In this document: positions 23,828-35,796 of the stretch, piece by piece | How positions within the stretch are numbered: position 1 is the first letter of the stretch | Layout of the letters: each line of letters opens with the position of its first letter | Origin: Salvia splendens | Taxonomy: Eukaryota; Streptophyta; Magnoliopsida; Lamiales; Lamiaceae | Length of the DNA stretch: 64,000 nt | Direction of reading: 5' to 3' | Assembly (NCBI RefSeq): GCF_004379255.2 | Contig: NC_056035.1 | Span: forward strand, 17,691,902 to 17,755,901 | Translations under genes and position numbers: made by a program | The notes under the pieces: model-generated | Database searches by the model: none | Seen by the model: the letters and a program-made list of their open reading frames with translations, nothing else | What the model was told of the DNA's origin: nothing

Positions 23828-26320
23828 TGTAACGCCCCACTTTTCGAACCCTAAAGTACTTGTATTTATTGCTTTTAATGTTCAAAGTCCGTGGATTAAT
23901 GATCGAATGGAATTATTGTAGGGTACTTTCGTGACCTAATTTTTAGTTGGAATTTTGACTGGGTCAACTTTGTGGAATATGTGACGTGGCTGCTTTGAAT
24001 AATTGACGTGTGGTGAAATTAAATGTTTGTGAATAATTCATAATTTATTATGAAGGCTAGAAATTTGTGAAGTAAATCACAATGCGAATTTTAAAAAAAA
24101 ATTCCTTTCCGTGAGGAATATTTATTGGACTCAAATCTGTGTTTGATCCGATGAATTAAATTGGGTAAATAGTATAAAAATCCAGTCCGTGATAAATAAA
24201 TTGTGGGCTGCATAATTTAATTAAAATACAAAGGACAGTGAATTAAACAAATTAAATTAAATCTTCTTCCTGTTGACTTGCTCACCAAGTCGATAATTCA
24301 ATTAAATTAAAGATTCTCAGATATTTCCCTCCTCCGTAATGAGATATTCCTCCTCCGTGAACTGCAAATAAATACCAAATATATAAAAAGAAAAAGAACA
24401 AAAATAAGAGAATTCGAAAACCCTCCCCTCAACCCACGTAAAAACCGTTTCTCCCCTCACCCCTAAATCTCTCCCGCATCCAAACCAAATCATCTCCCTC
24501 TGCATTATACACGACACAATCAAATTTCTTCTATACATTCTCTGCAACAAGGAAAAAACAAGTTTCATTCTTTCAACTCCTACTCAAGGTAATCCTGCTG
24601 AATTTCTTTCTATTGTACATGATTTGAAACCAACTCACTTACCTTTCTCCCGGCAGAAACCGAGAACCAAAGTCGACAGAGGGAGCTACCTGTTGTTCTT
24701 TTGAAATCTATTGAAGGTATACACCTCTCCCATCCAAATTTCCAATTTCATACTACTGTATCCATATATTTTACACCCTATTGTTGCCACAATCTGTGAT
24801 ATATCTCCTAATCGAATGAATCGAAGCAAACTAAACTAAAGAAACAAGTTTTAATTCACGAAATCAAATAAAGAACTTACCTTCGGGGAGGAAATCGGGG
24901 CAGAATCGGGGGCTGACCGGAGGAAGCACCTCCCGGCAGCGAAGGCGGCGTCAGGTGCAGCGGCTGGAGACGGCTCACGGCGACGGAGCTGCGGCGCGGT
25001 CGGCAGCAGCTCTTCCCGACGGCAGCAGCAGCTCCTCCTGGCGACAGCAGCCTCTCCCCCGATGAGCAGTAGCAGCAGTGGCTCGGCCGAACGGCGGCAG
25101 ACGCGCCCAGCAGCGGCCGACGGCGGAGGTGGAAGGCGACGCCGGATCGGATTCCGTCAGGTGTCGAGCTAGAGAGAAGAAGAGGGTGAGAGGAGAGAGA
25201 GAGTATGAGACGAGAAAGATGGGGGATGGAGTATACTTGATTTTGGGCTTTTGTTTTTTATTTGGGATTGGGCCTCAACAAAATAAATTGGATGTTTGGG
25301 CTTTACAATTTTAATTGAAGATATAAGGTGGAGAAAATAATTAAGTCAAGGGCTTTTAATTAAATCTTTGGGCCAATAACTAATTAAATGCTTGAGTAAA
25401 AATTAAATTACTTGTAGGGAATTATTTTGTTGATTCTCGGAATAATTCGATGCACAAATAATTTTCCCTAAGTTTCGAAATAAATATATTGCGAGGGAAG
25501 ATATTTTCGAAGATTAATTCATGTGCTTAATAAAATCTTGGGATCTAATTCGATATCATTAATAAAATACTAGGAGCCAACGGAGGAAATTAGGGGCGTA
25601 AGCGGCCGCCGAATAATCGAAAAAAACGATATAAATAACTTCGCTTAGGACGCATGCATTTTTACTTATTAATTTGAAAGTATGTTGATTTATGTGTACA
25701 CCTATGGTAGATCGTGTGCTAGCGTACGGGCTGGCCGGTCTAGTGACTTGGTTTGTGGCCACATTCCAAGTCATGTATTGGCAGATATGGTAAACGTCTA
25801 TGGGAAAATGACTGATCAGTCGACTTTTACAATGGGAAATGATTTTGAGTGCCTCGGGCCTTTCTAAAGCTAAACCCCGATGGTTACTTATGTATGGCAT
25901 GATAAATAATATTTTTATTGAAAATGTTTTCGGCAAGAACCCACTGAGTATATTTTATAGTACTCAGCCCTGCATGTGTTTTCCCTATGTGCAGGTTGAG
26001 CGGCGACGAGCAATTGGTGGTGTTGAGCAATTTAAACTTTGAAGCATGGTTTGGTTAGTTGTGAACTACGAGTGTCATTGTGTCTCCACACATGACGTCA
26101 CTCTTTCTCTTGAACGCTTCCGCTGAGACATTGTTTTTACTCATCATTCATTTAGCTTTGAACCTAATTATTTGGGTAATGTCAACCTCTTGGCTTTTTT
26201 TTATTAAATATTAATTGTTGGTCAAACTCTTTATTGAAACCCTAGTTCCCTTCGTCTGTTTATTAATTTCTTTTAATCACGATCGCCCATATTTATTAAC
26301 CCTAAAGGGCGGTCGTGACA
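23828..26320 (+). repeat. Gypsy 5' LTR (2493 bp, with a 257-bp internal deletion)
   Basis: It aligns with the 3' LTR along its length with a few percent differences by eye. After ATGTGT at about 25694 it jumps straight to ACACCTATGG, whereas the 3' LTR has about 257 extra bases there (34913-35170). A GC-rich island with CAG/CGG runs lies at about 24890-25160. Confidence 0.93.
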
Positions 26321-26323
26321 GTT

Positions 26324-26336
26324 TGGTATCAGAGCC
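26324..26336 (+). promoter_or_regulatory. Gypsy primer binding site (initiator Met tRNA)
   Basis: TGGTATCAGAGCC begins 3 bp after the end of the 5' LTR. It is complementary to the 3' end of plant initiator tRNA-Met, the common primer of plant LTR retrotransposons. Confidence 0.93.
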
Positions 26337-28425
26337 TCAGTTTCTTTCCGCTCTGGACCCAAGAGTCTTTTTGAGTTGTAGTCTACCCTTGTATCGATAG
26401 ACTAAAGTGTTAAACGTCAAAGGCTCAACACCACAACTCGTCACGCCCAACCACGAAAGAAGAGGTAAGAATATTTTGGCGACTTTTGAAATGAATTACT
26501 GAAATTTTTGAAATTCGATGGAAAAATGGTTCCTTGAGAAAATGGCAAGTTTGGGCCTATTGGAAATTTAAAGTAAATGCTCTATGGCTTTTGGAAAATG
26601 ATGTGGTCATATGAGACGTGAGACACTATGGGAGTATGTGATTGAATGTGTTGAATGTGGTAAATATTGAAGTGTGAATATGAATGCATGCTTGAGGCGG
26701 AGATTTGTTATTACATGTCTGAGCTGCGAATGTAACTTGAAGGACATACATGTTGATTACTTGAGCGGCAAATTATTATTTTTATGCCTATGTGGTCGAA
26801 ATTGCATGATTACGAAACTGTGAATGCAAAGCATGATGAGTGCAAAGTTACAAATTTGTGATTGTGATAAAGATGTCCATGAACTGTATGATTTACGAAA
26901 TGTGATTCCATGGACGATGGATTGACTGAGTTACTATTTTAAATATTAATATACGCTGGATGAAATGCTATGGAATGCCAAATGGTTTATATGGATAAAC
27001 ATGTTTGACTGCGCAATATATGAATGACGTTTTATGTGATGATAATTCATGATTGATGAAGTACGAGGTATTGTATAGAATCATTGTGAAAGTGAAATAT
27101 GGAATTTTGAACTTCGTTGCAAATGTAGAATCCATATGAAGTTTGAATTAAGCAATGATCGAATATATGTATAAGTATGAGACTATGAACTATGTCTGGA
27201 AAACATAGAGTGCCTAAGAAGTATGCTAGGCCGAACGTGCTCGAACACAGTTGTAAACTGATAACTACAATATCACTTTCCTGAGTGATGGGACAAACGA
27301 AAACATGTACTTCGAACTAGACGGAATATTGTAATTGCCTATTGTCTTCCCTGGATGATAAGAACAAAACGAAAGGAAGTTTCTAACGAGATCAAGACAA
27401 GAAGAAATGTTAGGTGATGTATCCTTACAACGACGAGATTTTGTGCATGCAATCAAATAAAGTGAATGCAATCGTGCATAACATGTTAATGCGACGACGC
27501 GTTATAAATATGACAACACTTATGACACGTTAAGGCCGGGAGGGTTATTACCATGTTTTATTGAGAATGACCGCTATGGCGTGCCAAAAACAATATGAAG
27601 GTGTGATCTTCAAGGACAGTTAATTGCTGTAACGACACCAATAATCTTGACTTCGAATCTAGAGTTTTCGAGAACGCATCTATTATCTTCGGGAAATGAC
27701 GGAGTGCTACCTTTGTAGCTAGAATGGACGAATTTAATTGACAGTACTTACTTGGATTCTCATAAATTTCTTTCTATGAAGCTCCTTGACAATGGTATTC
27801 TTTTCGTGCATTTAAAACCTTTGATTGACCTGCAATTTGCAAGTGATGCATCACTGTTTCTTTTTAATGAAAGTAGTGACTCATTCTTGTTCCTCTTGAG
27901 TCATTTTTGGAGCCATTCTAATCAAGGGCAATGTCAATAGTGCTCCTCATGTTGAAACCCGTTCTGATCCAAGTAAGACTGTTAAGTAGATTTCTAAATT
28001 CTTGATACAAGACTCTCAAGGAAGACAATGGCTCGATCTCTGCAAACACATATGAGGAATAAGTTTCAAGAGACACATACAAAATGATACACCAGCAACA
28101 CGCAGAGTCGAATATTTACGCATCTATGCTTAGTTGTAGCAAGCAGCCAAAGAATCGAATGTTATGCCATACCAGACATTAGGTCTTGAGAAACAAAAAG
28201 TCGAGAGAAGCCGTGTACACCAAATTATCACATTTTGGGGCTCAGAATTTATGTAAGTGGTTGATCAAGGGATATACGGATAACAACAGAAAGTTGTGAG
28301 TCGGAGTATTCAAGATCGTCGCATAAGAGCATCACTATATGATAGTATTGGAATGAAAGTACGAGCACCCTGATAGATTATGATATACGAATGAAGGTCG
28401 TCGACGAGAGGAAATCATCCAGCAA
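26337..28425 (+). other. Gypsy leader region without recognisable coding sequence
   Basis: About 2.1 kb lie between the primer site and the first gag-like residues. The sequence is rich in GAATG/ATGA-type words and has only short open frames (for example 27752-27940) with no domain I recognise. It may be a long untranslated leader or the relic of inserted or decayed sequence. Confidence 0.6.
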
Positions 28426-29340
28426 GTGGCGAAATTGAATCAACTAAAATGTGAAACAATCGAAGGGAGAAACGCGTGCAAGCACCATCACCATCACCTC
28501 CTCCACCTAAGCCAGAATGGCATATTGAATAGTTTTGCTAAAGCAAAATCCTCCTATCTTCGATGGGATAGGAGAGCCAGTAAAGGCCGAGACTTAGATA
28601 CGCGCAATGTAGAGGATCTTCGAATTCTTCAAGTGCACTAAGGAAGAGCGGTTGATTTGTGTAACCTACCAACTCACGGATTCGGCCGACTCTTGGTGGA
28701 ACAAGCAAAGGACCATGACCACTAAGCAAGTGGATACATTGACATGGGAAGACATTAAGACGGAGATATACAACAAGTATATCCTAAAAAGTTACCGAAA
28801 GGCAAAGGCGGCTGAGTTTTACAACTTAACCCAAGGACGCATGTCGGTGACGGAATATGATTGCGCTCTGCGATATAACCCAGTATGCACCTGAACAAGT
28901 TGACACTAAGTATAAACTGGCCGAAAGGTTCCGTGAGGGTCTAAGGCATGAGATAAAGATGGCATTAGCCAGTCGTGGAATACTTACATGCGCTGGATCA
29001 TTGACCCGAGTGCTAGACGTGGAGGAAGCTATGCCCAAGGAGAGGGCGATGTGAAACACTACACTGGCACTGCCTCCACCACATTCTTCTCGAGAGAAGA
29101 GAAAGTGGGATGAGAATAAGGCTCCCTATGAAAACAAGGGATACCAACCCACCCAAAACCAACCAAAGTATAGGGGAGTACAGGCTGCACCGAGTCAGAT
29201 GGGTGATTTTCGACCCAAACCCCCTCAGTGCATCGTTTGCTCATACTATCATTTTGGGAAGTGTAGAATTCATAATACTATCAAGTTTTTTTTAACTATA
29301 GTAGATATAATCACTTTTCTAGAGAGTGTCCAAGCAAAAA
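28426..29340 (+). pseudogene. Gypsy gag remnant
   Basis: Frames at 28652-28894 and 28857-29054 carry the retrotransposon gag core (ICVTYQLTDSADSWW, then WEDIKTEIYNKYI and AAEFYNLTQGRMSVTEYD, then LAERFREGLRHEIK). The pieces are in different frames, so frameshifts are present. Near 29230 and 29310 two damaged zinc-knuckle relics can be read (CIVC...HFGKC and a second with one Cys lost). It is not translatable as one protein. Confidence 0.85.
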
Positions 29341-29389
29341 TGTGGGGACGGAGTTAAGGGAGAACAATCAAGGACCCCGTTAGCAGTTA

Positions 29390-29560
29390 AGAGGGGATAT
29401 TGATATAATTTTGGGAATAAATTGGTTACCCTTGTATTTTGCCACTAATCGTTGTAAGGGGAAACAAATATCATCACAAGCCCCGGGAAAGGAACCAATC
29501 GTGTATCATGGAACCACGATGAACAGAAAAAAACGTCTATCATCTCCGCACTCTAAGCCA
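29390..29560 (+). pseudogene. Gypsy protease remnant
   Basis: The reading DIDIILGINWLPLYFATNRC matches the C-terminal part of a Gypsy aspartic protease (the ILGxxWL block). The N-terminal half with the D-T/S-G active site is not present between gag and this point, so most of the protease has been deleted. Confidence 0.75.
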
Positions 29561-29565
29561 CTACG

Positions 29566-30438
29566 ATGTTAAGAAAAGGGCGCCCTGCCTATCTGGTCTA
29601 TCTACAAGGAGATGAGAAGGAGGAAAGGAAAGTGGAGGATGTCGCTGTGGTACGAGAATTTCCAGACGTCTTTCCTGAAGCTTTACCTGGCCCACTGCCA
29701 GATCGACAATTGGAGTTCACAATCGACCTAGAGCTAGGGTCTGCACCGGTGTCTAATGCCCCATATCGAATGGCGCCTAAAGAGTTGGAGGAACTCAAGA
29801 TACAACTTCAAGAGCTTATGGACTTGGGTTTCATTAGACCCAGTGTTTCACCGTGGGGCGAGCCTGTACTTTTTGTGAAGAAGAAGGATGGATCGATAAG
29901 AATGTGCATCGATTATAGAGAGTTGAACAAGATGACTCTCAAGAACAAATATCCACTGCCGATGATAGATGATCTATTCGATCGACTTCTAGGAGCCGGT
30001 GTGTTCTCAAAGATGGACTTAAGGTCCGAATACCATCAATTGAGAGTCCGAAAAGAAGACATACCGAAGACTGCTTTTCGCAAGAGATATGGTCACTATG
30101 AGTTCGTGGTAATGTCGTTTGGATTGACAAGTGAACCTGCAGTATTCATGGGTTTGATGAATCGAGTATTCCATCCATATTTGGATAAATTCGTTTTGGT
30201 CTTCATAGATGATGTATTCGTCTACTCGAAGGATGAGAAGGAACACGAGGAACACCTGCGAATCAAATTCGAGACGTTGAGGAGTGAGAAACTGTATGCC
30301 AAATGCAGCAAGTGCGAGTTTTGGCTTAAGGAAGTGAACTTCCTTGGTCACATAGTGTCGGCAGAAGGAATACGAATGGATTCCGCCAAGGTTGAGGCAG
30401 TACAACAGTGGAGAGCACCTTCAACACCAAACGAGAAT
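29566..30438 (+). pseudogene. Gypsy reverse transcriptase, first copy
   Basis: An open frame of about 290 codons. The linker [20 protein letters not shown] is followed by RT blocks [39 protein letters not shown] and the catalytic [11 protein letters not shown], then [17 protein letters not shown]. The FIDD pair is intact. The usual Gly in the D-L-R-S-G-Y-H-Q block is Glu. The frame ends abruptly at TPNEN around 30438, where sequence from an upstream part of RT begins again. Confidence 0.92.
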
Positions 30439-30960
30439 AGATGATTGGTTTGATCAGCTTCGACGAGTTGGTGTCTTTGTGAAAATGGATTTGACATCTG
30501 AATACCATCAACTGGAGTCCGACAAGATGTACCCAAGACGGCTTTCCGAACTAGATATGGTCATTATGAGTTTATAGTGATGCATTTCGGATTAACAAAT
30601 GCCCCGGCTATAGTTATGGACCTTATGAATCATGTGTTTCATCCATACTTGGACAAGTTCATCTTACTTCTCATAAACGGTGTCCTTATCTACTCAAAGA
30701 ATGAGGAGGAACATGAAGAACATATGAGGACTACCTTGGAGAAGTTAAGGGCCGAGAAACTCTAGGCCAAGTTCAGTAAGTGTGAGTTTTGGCTCAAAGA
30801 AGTGAATTTCCTTGGGCACATAGTGAGCACAGATGGAATTCGAGTAGACCCCGCAACGGTGGAAGCTGTACAGAAATGGAAAACACCAACCACACCTAAC
30901 GAAATTCGGAGTTTCCTAGGACTGGCGGAATATTATCGGAGATTCATCGAGGGATTTTTA
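30439..30960 (+). pseudogene. Gypsy reverse transcriptase, second divergent partial copy
   Basis: From about 30439 the RT palm is repeated, starting at the IDDLFDQL-type position and running through [48 protein letters not shown] and [14 protein letters not shown]. It is clearly diverged in nucleotide sequence from the first copy. The catalytic FIDD is replaced by LING, and stops (for example TAG near 30763) and frameshifts are present, so this copy is dead. It continues naturally into the RNase H region. Confidence 0.88.
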
Positions 30961-31023
30961 AGATAGCAAGGCCAATGACTCAACAACTCAAGAAGGGGGT
31001 AGAAGCCAATTGGACCCCAGAGT

Positions 31024-31430
31024 GTGAGGCAAGTTTTCGATTGTAAGGAAAAGCTAACTGGTGCACCGATTCTAGCTATGCTAGAACCTGGAGTGAACTA
31101 CGTGGTATACACTGACACTTCGAAGGTGGGACTTGGATGTGTGTTGATGCAGAACAACAAAGTGATTGCTTATGCATCACGACAATTGAGGCCACACGAG
31201 TTGGACTATCCAACCTACGAATTGGAGTTAGCAGCGGTAGTACACGCCTTAAAGATTTGGAGACATCACCTCCACGGAGTTCGATGTGAGATCTTTACGG
31301 ACCTCAAAAGCCTGAATTATTTCTTCGAGCAGAAAGATTTGAACATGCGGGAATGAAGATGGCTCGAGTTGGTGAAAGACTACGATTGTGGCATCAACTA
31401 CCACCCCGACAAAGCAAATCTTTGAGCCGG
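31024..31430 (+). pseudogene. Gypsy RNase H segment
   Basis: The frame at 31024-31356 has [38 protein letters not shown] and [19 protein letters not shown], then [12 protein letters not shown], the Gypsy RNase H domain in order. It breaks after LNMRE and continues in another frame (RWLELVKDYDC type) before decaying. Confidence 0.9.
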
Positions 31431-31600
31431 AAGGACCATTTCCAACTGGCTACCTTTCTCACCAAAGAAGAAAGCCTGATTCGCGAGTTTAGCAAGATGC
31501 GTTTGGAAGTGGTGAGGGCACCTGTGAAACAGTGGAAGCCTAAATCGCCACTTTAGCTATTGAACCTGATCTAAGGTCGAGAATCATTGAAGTACAACGG

Positions 31601-32445
31601 ATGGATGTGAAATTGGAGGAAATTTGTGTAGAAGTGCGAACCGGTGAATCTGGGAATTTTAGTGAAGAATGTGACAATACCCTTACTTTCGAGGGAAGGC
31701 TATGCATACCGAATAACGAGGAACTCAAAAATGAAGTTATGAGTGAAGCGCATGAGACTCCTTACACCGCCCACCCAGGAAGTACGAAAATGTATCAAGA
31801 TCTAAAGAAGTCCTTTTGGTGGAATGATATGAAGAGGGACATAGCGTCATTTGTCAAAAGGTGTTTAGTCTGCCAGCAAGTAAAGACTCTACGTCAACGA
31901 CTGTATGGAAAGTTACAACCGCTAGAGATTCCGAGTGGAAAGGGGAACACATCGCCATAGATTTCATGACGGGATTGCCGAAGACTCTGAGAGGGAACAC
32001 CGTTATTTGGGTAATTATAGACCGACTTACCAAGAGTGCGCATTTCACTCCGATTCTCATAAGCTATGGGTCCAACAAGCTAGCTCAAATTTACATAAAG
32101 GAGATAGTCCGATTGCGTGGAGTCCCAGTGACCACCACGTCCGACCGTGACCCAAAATTTACCTTGAGTTTCTGCATAAGTCTACGAAAAGAGTTTGGAA
32201 CTAAATTGAACTCCAGCACCGCATTTCACCCGCAAACTGATGGACAGTCCGAGAGAACGATCCAAACTCTTGAGGATATGCTGAGAGCCGTGGTAATCGA
32301 TCGAGGAGGAAGCTGGGAGGCAGCACTACCACTGATTGAGTTTGCCTATAACAACAGTTTTCAGGCGACGATAAACATGGCGCCGTACGAGGCATTATAC
32401 GGAAGAAAGTGTAGATCGCCACTCTACTGGGACGGAGTTGGCTAG
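31601..32445 (+). pseudogene. Gypsy integrase
   Basis: The first frame (31601-31960) carries the HHCC zinc-binding region (HETPYTAHPGSTKMYQDLKK, then RCLVCQQVK). After a frame change at about 31900, the catalytic core follows at 31861-32445 with the D of IAIDFMTGLP, the D of SDRDPKF and the E of QSERTIQTLEDML. A stop at 32443-32445 ends the frame after SPLYWDGVG. Confidence 0.9.
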
Positions 32446-32648
32446 AGAAGAATACTTGGACCCGATGCAGTTGTAGAAATGGTGGAATCGTTCGGCAAAT
32501 TCGTGAAAGGATAAAAGAACCTCAAGACGGACAGAAATCATACGCGGACGTCCGACGAACTGACTTACAATTCCAAGCTGGCGACAAAGTTTTCCTAAAG
32601 GTATCCCCGTCAAAATGGATAACCCGATTTGGCGTCAAGGAAAAAAAA

Positions 32649-33006
32649 TTGAAGCCGCATTTTATTGGGCCTTATGAAATTCTTGAAAGAGTAGGCCCCG
32701 TTGCATATCGATTGGTGTTATCACCAAACCTTAGAAATGTGCACAACGTTTCCCATGTGTCGCAGTTACGGAAATATGTGTTTGACCCGAAACACGTGAT
32801 CCAATACGAAGAAGTCGCCTTGAATCCAGACTTGAGCTACGAGGAGAGACCCCAATCTATTTTGGACCGAAAGATCCAGAATGTGAGAAATAAACATGTT
32901 GCTTGTGTGAAAGTACTTTGGAAAAAATCATGGGCATGAAGAAGCCACGTGGGAGAATGAGGATAAAATGATGGAATTGTACCCAGAACTCTTTACTTGG
33001 GGGTAA
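32649..33006 (+). pseudogene. Gypsy integrase C-terminus with chromodomain-like tail
   Basis: The frame KPHFIGPYEILERVGPVAYR, HNVSHVSQLRKYV and RPQSILDRKIQNVRNK is the integrase C-terminal domain. After a frameshift at about 32930 the tail reads HGHEEATWENEDKMMELYPELF. The VKVLW...EEATWE...M...YP.LF pattern is the terminal chromodomain-like block of Tekay/Del chromoviruses. Confidence 0.82.
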
Positions 33007-33031
33007 CAAATTTCGGGATGAAATTTCTGTT

Positions 33032-33044
33032 AAGGTTGGTAAGA
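33032..33044 (+). promoter_or_regulatory. Gypsy polypurine tract
   Basis: AAGGTTGGTAAGA, mostly purine, lies immediately before the 3' LTR start at 33045. It is weaker than the Copia tract, so the exact extent is uncertain. Confidence 0.55.
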
Positions 33045-35796
33045 TGTAACGCCCCACTTTTTGAACCCTAAAGTACTTGTATTTAATGCTTTTAATGTTC
33101 AAAGTCCGTGGATTAATGATCGAATGGAATTATTGAAGGGTACTTTCGTGACCTAATTTTTAGCTAGAATTTTGACTGGGTCAACTTTGTGGAATATGTG
33201 ACGTGGCTGCTTTAAATAATTGACGTGTGGTGAAATTAAATGTTTGTGAATAATTCATAATTTATTATGAAGGCTAGAAATTTGTGAAGTAAATCACAAT
33301 GCGAATTTTAAAAAAAAAAATTCTTTCCGTGAGGAATATTTATTGGACTCAAATCTGTGTTTGATCCGATGAATTAAATTGGGTAAATAGTATAAAAATC
33401 CAGTCCGTGATAAATAAATTGTGGGCTGCATAATTTAATTAAAATACAAAGGACGGTGAATTAAACAAATTAAATTAAATCGTCTTCCTGTTGACTTGCT
33501 CACCAAGTCGATAATTCAATTAAATTAAAGATTCTCAGAGATTTCCCTCCTCCGTAATGAGATATTCCTCCTCCGTGAACTGCAAATAAATACCAAATAT
33601 ATAAAAAGAAAAAGAAAAAAAATAAGAGAATTCGAAAACCCTCCCCTCAACCCACGTAAAAACCATTTCTCCCCTCACCCCTAAATCTCTCCCACATCCA
33701 AACCAAATCATCTCCCTCTGCATTATACACGACACAATCAAATTTCTTCTATACATTCTCTGCAACAATGAAAAAACAAGTTTCATTCTTTCAACTCCTA
33801 CTCAAGGTAATCCTGCTGAATTTCTTTCTATTGTACATGATTTGAAACCAACTCACTTACCTTTCTCCCGGCAGAAACCGAGAACCAAAGTCGACAGAGG
33901 GAGCTACCTGTTGTTCTTTTGAAATTTATTGAAGGTATACACCTCTCCCATCCAAATTTCCAATTTCATACTACTGCATCCATATATTTTACACCCTATT
34001 GTTGCCACAATCTGTGATATATCTCCTAATCGAATGAATCGAAGCAAACTAAACTAAAGAAACAAGTTTTAATTCACGAAATCAAATAAAGAACTTACCT
34101 TCGGGGAGGAAATCGGGGCAGAATCGGGGGCTGACCGGAGGCAGCACCTCCCGGCAGCGACGGCGGCGTCGGGTGCAGCGGCTGGAGACGGCTCACGGCG
34201 ACGGAGCAGCGGCGCGGTCGGCAGCAGCTCTTCCCGACGGCAGCAGCAGCTCCTCCCGGCGACAGCAGCCTCTCCCCGACGAGCAGTAGCAGCAGCGGCT
34301 CGGTCGAACGGCGGCAGACGCGCCCAGCAACGGCCGACGGCGGAGGTGGAAGGCGACGCCGGATCAGATTCCGTCATGTGTCGAGCTAGAGAGAAGAAGA
34401 GGGTGAGAGGAGAGAGAGAGTATGAGACGAGAAAGATGGGGGATGGAGTATACTTGATTTTGGGCTTTTGTTTTTTATTTGGGATTGGGCCTCAACAAAA
34501 TAAATTGGATGTTTGGGCTTTACAATTTTAATTGAAGATATAAGGTGGAGAAAATAATTAAGTCAAGGGCTTTTAATTAAATCTTTGGGCCAATAACTAA
34601 TTAAATGCTTGAGTAAAAATTAAATTACTTGTAGGGAATTATTTTGTTGATTCTCGGAATAATTCGATGCACAAATAATTTTCCGTAAGTTTCGAAATAA
34701 ATATATTGCGAGGGAAGATATTTTCGAAGATTAATTCATGTGCTTAATAAAATCTTGGGATCTAATTCGATATCATTAAGAAAATATGAGGAGCCAACGG
34801 AGGAAATTAGGGGCGTAAGCGGCCGCCGAATAATCGGAAAAAAAACGAGATAAATAACTTCGCTTAGGACGCATGCATTTTTACTTATTAATTTGAAAGT
34901 ATGTTGATTTATGTGTTATTTTAATTCTAAAGGTGATATCTCGCAAGGGAATCGTGAACGCAAAGGAAAGAAAATAGTTTCGGATTAAGCAATCGAGGTG
35001 GGCTTTCTTTTAAATAAGGACAACGTCCTAAATATTTTATCGATGGAAATGAAACTTTATTTATCATGCCGTGATGTGATTTTTAACGTGCCTATCTGAT
35101 GTGGCTTTATGCCATTATTATATAAATCGAATTCGGGTCCTCGTAGGGCCGCAAACCCTACTTGGATTAGTGTACACCTATGGTAGATCGTGTGCTAGGG
35201 TACTGGCTGGCCGGTCTAGTGACTTGGTTTGTGGCCACATTCCAAGTCATGTATTGGCAGATATGGTAAACGTTTATGGGAAAATGACTGATCAGTCGAC
35301 TTTTACAATGGGAAATGATTTTGAGTGCCTCGGGCCTTTCTAAAGCTAAACCCCGATGGTTACTTATGTATGGCATGATAAATAATATTTTTATTGAAAA
35401 TGTTTTCGGTAAGAGCCCACGAGTATATTTTTATAGTACTCAGCCCTGCATGTGTTTTCCCTATGTGCAGGTTGAGCGGCGACGAGCAATTGGTGGTGTT
35501 GAGCAATTTAAACTTTGAAGCATGGTTTGGTTAGTTGTGAACTACGAGTGTCGTTGTGTCTCCACACATGACGCCACTCTTTCTCTTGAACGCTTCCACT
35601 GAGACATTGTTTTTACTCATCATTCATTTAGCTTTGAACCTAATTATTTGGATAATGTCAACCTCTTGGCTTTTTTTTATTAAATATTAATTGTTGGTCA
35701 AACTCTTTATTGAAACCCTAGTTCCCTTCGTCTGTTTATTAATTTCTTTTAATCACGATCGCCCATATTTATTAACCCTAAAGAGCGGTCGTGACA
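33045..35796 (+). repeat. Gypsy 3' LTR (2752 bp)
   Basis: Same ends as the 5' LTR. It retains the roughly 257-bp segment (34913-35170) that the 5' LTR lacks, so it is the better copy of the full LTR. It contains the same GC-rich island at about 34095-34375. Confidence 0.93.

Larger units (their letters stand above)
23828..35796 (+). mobile_element. Ty3/Gypsy LTR retrotransposon (Tekay/Del-like chromovirus), nested in the Copia integrase
   Basis: Long LTRs at 23828-26320 and 33045-35796 begin TGTAACGCCCCAC and end GGTCGTGACA. Flanking 5-mers are ATTCC (23823-23827) and ATTCT (35797-35801), a target duplication with one mismatch. The initiator-Met primer site follows the 5' LTR directly. Inside, gag, protease, RT, RNase H, integrase and a chromodomain-like tail lie in Gypsy order on the plus strand. 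Motif style and the C-terminal tail suggest the Tekay/Del chromovirus lineage; that clade call is inference. Multiple stops, a missing protease active site and a duplicated RT segment make it defective. Confidence 0.93.

Noticed and set aside
29566..30438. Long uninterrupted RT frame considered as a functional gene
   Set aside because: It ends at a chimeric junction and lacks an intact gag, protease and continuous integrase; annotated as a retrotransposon pseudogene.
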